Source: Gluconobacter cerevisiae
Lineage (GTDB): Bacteria; Pseudomonadota; Alphaproteobacteria; Acetobacterales; Acetobacteraceae
Length of the DNA: 64,000 bases
Assembly: GCF_015244675.1 (NCBI RefSeq)
Contig: NZ_JABCQO010000008.1
Span: forward strand, 82,798-146,797
Direction of reading: 5' to 3'
Shown: piece after piece, positions 41,493 to 47,837 of the stretch
Layout: each line of letters starts with the position of its first letter
Position numbering within the stretch: the stretch's first letter is position 1
Position numbers and translations under genes: made by a program
Notes under the pieces: model-generated
Seen by the model: the letters and a program-made list of their open reading frames with translations, nothing else
What the model was told of the DNA's origin: nothing
Databases searched by the model: none

Positions 41493-42260
41493 ATGTCGGC
41501 AGCTAATATGCTCGATATCACAAATTCGACGACAAAGACCATGTCCAGCCGCGAGATCGCGGAGCTAACGGGAAGCGGTCATGACAATGTGTTGAAAACA
41601 GTTCGCTCCCTCATAAAAAGGGGTGTCGTTTCTGGAAACGACACCCCTTACGTCCATTCGCAAAATGGGCAGACCTACACGGAAATTCTACTCGACTACC
41701 GCAACACGATGGTTGTGGTGTCTGGCTATAGCCCTGAACTGCGCGCCAAGGTAATTGATCGCTGGATGGAGTTGGAGACACGCGCCGCCGTCGGACAGGC
41801 AGTCCCGGCCTCCTTCCGTGAGGCCCTGCTTCTAGCAGCCGACCAGCAGGAGAAGATTGAGGCACAAGACAAGGCTCTTGCAGTTGTCACACCAAAAGCC
41901 GCCGCCCTCGACCGCATCAGCACGGCAGACGGATCATACGGCCTGACGGAAGCGGCTAAGATCCTGCAAGTGAAGCCCAAGGCGCTGATTGCGTTCATGG
42001 CCACGTCGCAGTGGATCTATCGCCGGAACAACGGCAAGAACTGGCTGGCCTATCAAGCCAAAATCGACGCCGGGTATCTCTGGCACAAGATCGCCACCTA
42101 CACGGGCCCGAACGGCGAGGAAAAGACCCGCGATACGGTGAAAGTTCTGCCTAAGGGTCTCGCAAAACTGGCTCAGATCGTGCCGGGTGCGAAGATTGAT
42201 CCGGACCTGATGCAGATGGAGGCGCGCCCTTTCGCCAAGAAGCCGGAGCCAGCGTCATGA
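41493..42260 (+). CDS. ant: Phage antirepressor 3, pRha plus KilAC
   Basis: A 255-residue protein. Residues ~12-100 form a Rha-type regulatory domain (KTMSSREIAELTGSGHDNVL, LLDYRNTMVVVSGYSPELRA, RWMELE). A linker follows, then a KilAC domain whose last ~105 residues are identical to antirepressor 1. So the same C-terminal effector is joined to different N-terminal domains. A perfect hairpin lies within codons ~43-52. It overlaps the 116-residue gene downstream. Confidence 0.86.
   Translation: MSAANMLDITNSTTKTMSSREIAELTGSGHDNVLKTVRSLIKRGVVSGNDTPYVHSQNGQTYTEILLDYRNTMVVVSGYSPELRAKVIDRWMELETRAAVGQAVPASFREALLLAADQQEKIEAQDKALAVVTPKAAALDRISTADGSYGLTEAAKILQVKPKALIAFMATSQWIYRRNNGKNWLAYQAKIDAGYLWHKIATYTGPNGEEKTRDTVKVLPKGLAKLAQIVPGAKIDPDLMQMEARPFAKKPEPAS
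41614..41649 (-). terminator. Antisense terminator hairpin inside antirepressor 3
   Basis: AAGGGGTGTCGTTT (41618-41631) and AAACGACACCCCTT (41636-41649) are perfect 14-bp arms around CTGG. Read leftward, the stem is followed by TTTTTAT, a complete intrinsic terminator for antisense transcription. Read rightward there is no T-run. It could end an antisense RNA against the antirepressor mRNA, or shield the leftward repressor gene from read-through. Confidence 0.75.
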
Positions 42261-42453
42261 ACGCGCTGGCCACCCGGCAGGACGCACGGGTTACAGGCGC
42301 GGTCATGGTCGAGGGTGAGATGCTGTGCTTTGACGCAACGGACTACGATCTCGAACCGGGAACGGAAGCCGTGGTCATTGGGACGAAAGGCGAGATCTAT
42401 GTCGCGCCCATCGCGAAAAACCATCCAGAGGACCGGGCACGGCTGGCCCGCAT
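41958..42453 (+). repeat. 496-bp inverted repeat, right copy
   Basis: Identical base for base to the reverse complement of 6610-7105. It starts within the KilAC domain and ends inside the next gene. Flanks diverge abruptly on the N-terminal side and gradually on the other. Confidence 0.95.
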
Positions 42454-42607
42454 TCGCTGCGCTCTCATTCCGTATGTGTCTGGCTTTTACTCGCCTCGAG
42501 TGCCGGAATTTTTACAGGTAAAGGTGCTCGGGCGGTATGTGCCCATATTCTCTCCGGCTTCGGAGAAAGCAGGAAAGAGTGCAGTGCGGGCGTTGGAACG
42601 CGCCTGA
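42257..42607 (+). CDS. Antirepressor-linked hypothetical protein, copy 2
   Basis: A 116-residue protein, identical to the protein at 6456-6806 over the first ~67 residues and then diverging, mainly in the last 25. Its ATG overlaps the antirepressor stop. Conservation together with the KilAC domain supports a shared function. Confidence 0.62.
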   Translation: MNALATRQDARVTGAVMVEGEMLCFDATDYDLEPGTEAVVIGTKGEIYVAPIAKNHPEDRARLARIRCALIPYVSGFYSPRVPEFLQVKVLGRYVPIFSPASEKAGKSAVRALERA

Positions 42608-42682
42608 CTACGGAGAGCCGCCCTTCGGGGCGCTCTGCGCCTGACCATCCAAGCCGCCCCTCACCGGGCGGCTTTTTTATTG
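42600..42682 (+). terminator. Cassette 3 double terminator
   Basis: First, GCGCCTGACTACGGAG and an AGCCGCCC-TTCG-GGGCG hairpin, the common end of the three antirepressor operons, here without a T-run. Then AGCCGCCC-CTCACC-GGGCGGCT and six T, in a 31-base block identical to 30512-30542. Confidence 0.85.
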
Positions 42683-42690
42683 GAAAATCC

Positions 42691-43440
42691 ATGATCTATA
42701 AACTGGGCAAGCGCGCCCCGAAACATGACCCGCGCACCTATCGCCTCGGCCGGGTGCTGGCCGTGCGTCTGCCGGCCGTGCCCGCAGCGCGGGACTGGTC
42801 GCAGAACGTGCCCTATCAGATGTGGGGCAATGACCGCTTCGGCTGCTGCGCGTTCGCCGCGCACGCCGCGCTGGTAGCGACCTGGACGAAGGCCGCGCAG
42901 AGCCTTGTGATGCTGTCGACCGAAACGGTGTTGGCGAATTATGCAGCGCTGACGGGCTTCGATCCGGCGACCGGGGCCAATGATGACGGCACCATCCTGC
43001 TGGACGAGCTGAACGCCTGGCGTCGTGACGGCCTCCTGCGGCCGGGACAGACCCGCGATTACCTGACCGCCTACGGCTCGATCGCGCCGACCGATGTCGT
43101 GGGCATCCGTCGTGCCATCGCCTATCTGGGCGGCGTGCTGGCGGGTGTGCAGGTGCCGCAAGGCTTCCTCGATCTGGGACTTGGCGAGACCTGGGACTGG
43201 GAGGCGATCTCCGATCATACGCCTGCGGGCGGACATGCCATCGCGCTCGTGGGTTACAACCCGGACGGCGTGTTCTTCAACACCTGGGGTACGCGGACCT
43301 TTATGCCATGGGGCACCTTCACGCGGATTGCGGATGAGGCTTACGGCCTGCTGTCGCGCGAGAACTGGCTGGGCATCCCCGGCAAGGCTCCGACCGGTGA
43401 GGACTTCGACGCCCTTCTGGCGGAAGTGAGGGCCGCGTGA
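42691..43440 (+). CDS. Papain-like (C1-type) cysteine peptidase
   Basis: A 249-residue protein without signal peptide. NDRFGCCAFAAHAA (Cys52 or Cys53), GGHAIALVGYN (His182) and FFNTWGTR (Asn197) give the Cys-His-Asn triad order of papain-fold enzymes. KLGKRAPKHDPRTYRLGRVL at the start recalls other phage-borne C1-like proteins. It could trim a structural protein, cut peptide cross-links or act on a host protein. It lies between cassette 3 and the second fibre gene. Confidence 0.72.
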   Translation: MIYKLGKRAPKHDPRTYRLGRVLAVRLPAVPAARDWSQNVPYQMWGNDRFGCCAFAAHAALVATWTKAAQSLVMLSTETVLANYAALTGFDPATGANDDGTILLDELNAWRRDGLLRPGQTRDYLTAYGSIAPTDVVGIRRAIAYLGGVLAGVQVPQGFLDLGLGETWDWEAISDHTPAGGHAIALVGYNPDGVFFNTWGTRTFMPWGTFTRIADEAYGLLSRENWLGIPGKAPTGEDFDALLAEVRAA

Positions 43441-43528
43441 ATAACGAAAGAAATCCGCGCCTCTTTCCCACTATGCGAAAGGCCAAGAAAGGCTTTCGCG
43501 TCGCAATATCTCCAGAAGTGAGGGCCGC

Positions 43529-45055
43529 ATGACCACGGTTCACAATCTGACGCCCTCTCCGTTGCGGACGGTGACGCTCCAGTCCTGCACTGGTCTGTTC
43601 GCCCAGGTGATATGGACGCCAAAGGCCTCGGCCGACTGTCTGGACTATGTGCTGGATTTCTCCACCCTGCTGGCGGGAACGGGCGATACGCTGACCGCGA
43701 TCCGCTCCGCCGTCGTCACAACGGCCACGGGTGGGCAATATGACCTCAAGGTCATGTGGTCTGCCGTGGCCGGGACGATGGTCGTGGCGTTCCTTGCCAG
43801 CGGCCAGCCGAACACGGCGCAGAAGATCCTCTTTGAAATCACGACCCAGCAGGGCCGCGTCTATTCCGTGATGGCTGTCCTTCAGATCACGACCCTGACC
43901 GCCGCGACCGCGCCAGGCGGTGACTTCCCGGTCGATACCCTGACGAACGGCAAGGTGCTGATTGCTGGCATCGAGGCGCTGCCCTCGAGCTATTCGTCGA
44001 ACGGCCGCGTCGTCATGGCCACGGAAGACGCGGCCCCCGTTGGCACGCCGTCCTTCGAGAGCGTGACGGCCGGGACGTATTCCGGCGATGGCTCCGGGCT
44101 GGATGTCACGTCAGGCGCCAAGGTCCAGACCATCGGGCAATGGATTGCAGCCCTGTCTTCTGGCGGCGCTCAGGGCGTTGGGATCAAGGCGATCAACGTG
44201 ACGCAGGGTGCCGTCGTAGCCGGTCAACCCTCTACCGTCACGCTGACCGCAACCCTCACTGATGGGACTACAACCGCGCCTGCGACGTTCGAGGTTCCGC
44301 CCGGAGCAACGGGAACAGAAGCCAAACTGTCGGCAGCGGCAATCACCACAGCCCTCGGTTATACGGCGGCGAACGGGGCTGAGTATTTCCCGCTCTCGGT
44401 GGACGTCTCGAAAACGATCCCTTCCATCGTCAGGTCGGAATCATCGACCGCGAACAGTGGCGGTCTCTATACGCTCAGTGACAGCCCAACCTCTGGCCCC
44501 ATCATGCAGGTGGGACTCATCGCGGGCATGTACAGCTCAAACGCCTACGTGATTAAATCGCTGAACAACAATCTGGCCAAGCTGTCCCTGTATGGTCAGG
44601 ATGGTTACGGAGCCAGTCTATGGGCCGTGCGCTATCAGGACGGAACGCAGACAATGACCACCGATTGGTGGGGCATCGACGCCAAGTATGGCGCTGCCGG
44701 GTTCATGTTTGTGAACAGCGATTCCAATCTCGCTTACTGGAAATTTGTCGGAGACACATCGGGCGCAGCCGGATGGGCGAAAGACCTGAAGCTGTTTGCG
44801 GGCACATCCGACAATTCCAACTGGCAGACCACACCGCTGGTGGCGTTTTCGTCGGAGAAGAATGTCGCGACGTTTGCGAACGAACCGCTTGTTCTGACGG
44901 CCTATACTTTCGCCACGCTTCCCGCATCGCCGGCGGCATGGCAGCGCGCCGTTGTGACGGACAAGGCCATAGGCTCCGGCGCTCAAGGCGTCATGGCGAT
45001 GTGGAACCCGAACGCAAAGGCCTGGACGGGTTTGAGTGGGGAGGCGCTGGTATGA
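43529..45055 (+). CDS. Tail fibre protein 2 with adaptor domain
   Basis: A 508-residue protein. Residues 1-130 match the layout of the adaptor protein at 35374 (VIWTPKASADCLDYVLDFST, GQPNTAQKILFEITTQQGRV). A beta-rich repeat region follows (~150-280) and the C-terminal ~60 residues (FATLPASPAAWQRAVVTDKA) are found in many phage fibres. It overlaps the lipoprotein gene (ATGA). A second, separate fibre locus points to two host-binding proteins. Confidence 0.72.
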   Translation: MTTVHNLTPSPLRTVTLQSCTGLFAQVIWTPKASADCLDYVLDFSTLLAGTGDTLTAIRSAVVTTATGGQYDLKVMWSAVAGTMVVAFLASGQPNTAQKILFEITTQQGRVYSVMAVLQITTLTAATAPGGDFPVDTLTNGKVLIAGIEALPSSYSSNGRVVMATEDAAPVGTPSFESVTAGTYSGDGSGLDVTSGAKVQTIGQWIAALSSGGAQGVGIKAINVTQGAVVAGQPSTVTLTATLTDGTTTAPATFEVPPGATGTEAKLSAAAITTALGYTAANGAEYFPLSVDVSKTIPSIVRSESSTANSGGLYTLSDSPTSGPIMQVGLIAGMYSSNAYVIKSLNNNLAKLSLYGQDGYGASLWAVRYQDGTQTMTTDWWGIDAKYGAAGFMFVNSDSNLAYWKFVGDTSGAAGWAKDLKLFAGTSDNSNWQTTPLVAFSSEKNVATFANEPLVLTAYTFATLPASPAAWQRAVVTDKAIGSGAQGVMAMWNPNAKAWTGLSGEALV

Positions 45056-45666
45056 GGACGCTGATGCTTTGCGGGCTTCTGGCCCTCTCTGGCTGTTCTG
45101 CCGGATCCGTGTCACCCGTCACGATCAGCCAGGCCATTGCCGGCGTCCAGGCGGATCTGACGAAGGCGGGCGTTGTGAGCGTCTCAGGCGTGCAGCACTG
45201 GACCGCCGATCAGGCCGCCCGGTTCGATGCGAACGTCCGGGCGCTCCAGTGCGCGCAGCAGACGTCAGATCCGGTCGTGGCAATGATTGCGGGGCCGGTG
45301 ACGATGGATCTGTCCGGCACCTTCAGCCAGTCGGGATCGTTCTCCGTCTCGGCATCATCCGCCCTGCCGGTCTTCGGGCTTCAGGCCGATGCCAGCCGGA
45401 CGAAAGGCCAGACGATGAATGTCCCGGTTCAGTTCGTGCCGCTGTCAGCTCTGGCTGATGCCGAGGCTGGGCGAGAGGTCGGTTATGCCGGGGCGCTACT
45501 GGGGCAGAACGATGCCGTGCGGGAGCGGGTAGCTGAGCGGATTGAGGTAAGTAGGGAGGCATTGTCGGCTCGTGTGAAATTGCTGACTTCTTTCTATGGC
45601 AACAATGATTGCTCGGCGCCCATTCATGCCTTCGTCGGAGTGCGTTACTACCAAAGAAAAGAATAA
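45052..45666 (+). CDS. Predicted lipoprotein at second fibre locus
   Basis: A 204-residue protein with a clear lipoprotein signal (RTLMLCGLLALSGCSAGSVS, lipobox LSGC). The mature part is Ala/Ser-rich with two cysteines near the end. Translational overlap with the fibre gene suggests a related job, such as masking receptors in the lysogen, but this is inference. Confidence 0.6.
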   Translation: MRTLMLCGLLALSGCSAGSVSPVTISQAIAGVQADLTKAGVVSVSGVQHWTADQAARFDANVRALQCAQQTSDPVVAMIAGPVTMDLSGTFSQSGSFSVSASSALPVFGLQADASRTKGQTMNVPVQFVPLSALADAEAGREVGYAGALLGQNDAVRERVAERIEVSREALSARVKLLTSFYGNNDCSAPIHAFVGVRYYQRKE

Positions 45667-45777
45667 TATAAATCACATAAAAAATTATTTGACGCCTTCC
45701 CAAATCACAATCATATATTGATTTGTCTTTTCCTACCTACGTTCCCAGGGTGAGAAAGGCTAGGCATCGCAGGGACG

Positions 45778-45990
45778 GTGCACTTGGTACTATTGCCATT
45801 GATTCACTTGCCAAGCAGTCTTCTGATTGCTCTGTCTATATTGTTAGCGCTTTCTCTCTATGAGTTTATAAAAACATTTAACAATGGAGAAAAAGCGATG
45901 ACAAGAGACCTTATGAATCCTTCAAAAACAAGTGGTGCGCTTACGATTGGTATATTAGCTAGTATCCCCGGCATGGTACCGCCCCTGTGA
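45778..45990 (+). CDS. Possible small membrane protein
   Basis: A GTG-started 70-residue frame with a strong hydrophobic first half (LVLLPLIHLPSSLLIALSIL). No convincing ribosome-binding site. It may be a small toxin-like or holin-like peptide or a chance frame. Confidence 0.3.
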   Translation: MHLVLLPLIHLPSSLLIALSILLALSLYEFIKTFNNGEKAMTRDLMNPSKTSGALTIGILASIPGMVPPL

Positions 45991-46554
45991 TGCCTAGTCA
46001 GGTGCTATAGGAAAAGAAAAAAGCTAATTTCGTTATGCGCACCACCCTTTTAATCTTCAACTATTCAGCCCAACGATCTCCTGCAGTCGAGTCCTACTAA
46101 CTGGCCGAGAACAGGGAGAGCTCTGTTGATTCTGGTCAGAGTGCCCTGCTGCCAAAGCGGGTGGTCGCTACGCCCCATCCTCACGCTAGTGACGTACTAG
46201 CCCTCTGACCAATAGGCTTTCGCAGGAGAGATCACAGCGCACCCCCAACCGCAGACGATCCGCTGGATCGGGGATTACATCGGCCTGCGCGATCAGGTGC
46301 GGGCATGTGCAAAGAACTGATGATCGTCCTCGCCCTGGATTGTCTGGGATTAAATGGTGTGGGATCGACCAGTCGGGCATCCGCAAGGTGATTCGCAGCG
46401 TGTTCAATTCCTGCACGGATTTTGCACGGATTTTATCGGTGCAGCATGATTCTAAGCGGTACACACCGGCACCCTGCGGCAATCAAGAATTGCCGACCAT
46501 CTGCCAGACACTATAGGAAACCATTAATTTTATTGGATTTTTTACCGGACCGAG
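45991..46554. other. Prophage right-end non-coding stretch
   Basis: No convincing gene. A 34-codon open stretch at 46216-46320 (ITAHPQPQTIRWIGDYIGLR) reads like the C-terminal remnant of a protein but has no start. A tandem 11-base repeat (GCACGGATTTT twice) lies near 46414-46436. The stretch ends at the tRNA 3' end and may contain the phage attachment core. Confidence 0.4.
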
Positions 46555-46629
46555 TGGTGGGCGCAACAGGGATTGAACCTGTGACCCCTACCATGTCAAG
46601 GTAGTGCTCTACCGCTGAGCTATGCGCCC
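46555..46629 (-). tRNA. tRNA-Val (GAC), CCA encoded
   Basis: Read leftward: acceptor GGGCGCA pairs with TGCGCCC, the D arm has AGCTCAGCGGTAGAGCA, the anticodon arm is CTACC-TTGACAT-GGTAG with anticodon GAC, and the T arm has GGTTCAATCC. The discriminator A and CCA are encoded. Its 3' end points towards the prophage, the common orientation for integration into a tRNA gene. Confidence 0.95.
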
Positions 46630-46703
46630 CCGGTCCGGTGAAGCGCTGTTTAGCCCTCCCCGACGCCCCTTGCAACCCCCTTTGCGGCAGAATATGAAAA
46701 ATT

Positions 46704-47567
46704 ATGGAAATTCTTTCGCCTCTGCGGTCGTTTAAGATAGGTTATCCTCGGAATACCGCCATTCCTCTCGTCATATCTTCCCCTCACTCCGGTCGCTACT
46801 ACCCTCCTGATTTTCTTAACACTGCAGCTTTGCCTCTTCACGAACTGCAGCGGAGTGAAGATCGGTTTATGGATCAATTGATGGAGGATGCTCCTGATTT
46901 TGGAGCGACCCTATTGAGCGCGGAGTTTTCTCGCTCCTGGTGTGATGTAAATCGGGACTGGCGTGAAGTAGATCCCGAAATGTTCAAGCAAAAAATACCC
47001 AAAAATGATTTTATTTCTACTGAAAAAGTAAAATCAGGATTTGGGGTTATCCCTCGCTGTATCTCACAGGGAAAGAAAATATATAGTAATCTTTTGGAAA
47101 CCTCTGAAATAATGAAAAGAATTTCCATGTCATGGCTTCCCTATCATGAAGCACTTTCTATGATTTTAAACGAAATTCAACTGCATTTTGGTTATGTGAT
47201 TCTTTTGGAAATGCATTCCATGCCCAAATTACCTTATGCGCACTCATGCGACATTGTTCTTGGCGACATACATGGAAAAAGTTGTGGACCGGAAATAAGC
47301 GATGAGATTGAAAATATATTGAAACGAAAATCGTATTCAATACGGCGTAATACACCTTATTCAGGCGGATACATTACACAATGTTACGGAAGACCAGATA
47401 AAAAAATTCATGCTATTCAACTGGAAATATGTCGTTCACTTTATTTGAATGCTGCAACACTTAATCCCGGGAATGGATTTGAGAAAACAAAACTCAATAT
47501 GAAGAATCTCATTTCCGATTTTTCTAATTGGATTTCCAAAGAAAATGAATCGATTCGCTTCCTATAG
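46704..47567 (+). CDS. hutG: N-formylglutamate amidohydrolase
   Basis: A 287-residue protein of the FGase family: LVISSPHSGRYYPPDF, DRFMDQL, SRSWCDVNRDWREVDPEMF, ILLEMHSMP, DIVLGDIHGKSC and NTPYSGGYITQCYGRP hold the typical metal-binding His/Asp/Glu positions. It converts N-formyl-L-glutamate to glutamate and formate, usually in histidine breakdown; no other hut gene is nearby. It is more AT-rich than the following operon. Confidence 0.85.
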   Translation: MEILSPLRSFKIGYPRNTAIPLVISSPHSGRYYPPDFLNTAALPLHELQRSEDRFMDQLMEDAPDFGATLLSAEFSRSWCDVNRDWREVDPEMFKQKIPKNDFISTEKVKSGFGVIPRCISQGKKIYSNLLETSEIMKRISMSWLPYHEALSMILNEIQLHFGYVILLEMHSMPKLPYAHSCDIVLGDIHGKSCGPEISDEIENILKRKSYSIRRNTPYSGGYITQCYGRPDKKIHAIQLEICRSLYLNAATLNPGNGFEKTKLNMKNLISDFSNWISKENESIRFL

Positions 47568-47837
47568 AAATAATTCCTATTTTTTACTTCAAAAAATTTT
47601 CTACCAAAGTAGTGAAATGATTAACAAAGCAATCTGTTTGAACCCCCTCATAAAAATCTTTGAGCAAACAGGCTCATTTTCAAAACTGCGGTTTTAACCA
47701 TCACGTTTACCGTTTTGAGAAAAAATATCTCACAGCCTTCTGGACACCAATATCGTTATATGTAACATAAATAAAGATAGTTCTTGCGGTCATAGTGTGA
47801 CGTTCAATCACAATACGGATCAGATGGAACCTCCGGC
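47568..47837. promoter_or_regulatory. Upstream region of polyol operon
   Basis: Contains GTTA-TATG-TAAC (47755-47766) and TGTGA-N7-TCACA (47796-47812), both plausible operators for a sugar-responsive repressor. The second lies 25 bases before the first ATG. No gene is seen here. Confidence 0.45.

Larger units (their letters stand above)
1..46554. mobile_element. Myovirus-type prophage, left end outside window
   Basis: A continuous set of phage modules runs from the repressor region to a second fibre locus and stops at the 3' end of a tRNA-Val gene. Terminase, portal and replication genes each occur once, so this is one phage and not two in tandem. DUF3383 sheath, tail tube, tape measure, Gp138-type spike and baseplate J proteins indicate a contractile tail. 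No integrase is seen, and no second copy of the tRNA 3' end was found, so the left end is probably upstream of base 1. The right boundary at the tRNA is an inference from position. Confidence 0.88.

Noticed and set aside
43474..43498. Terminator between peptidase and fibre 2
   Set aside because: GCGAAAG/CTTTCGC arms form a hairpin but no T-run follows on either strand.
1..46554. Two prophages in tandem, because three immunity regions are present
   Set aside because: Replication, terminase, portal, head and tail genes occur once and in one consistent order; only cassettes and fibre parts are repeated.
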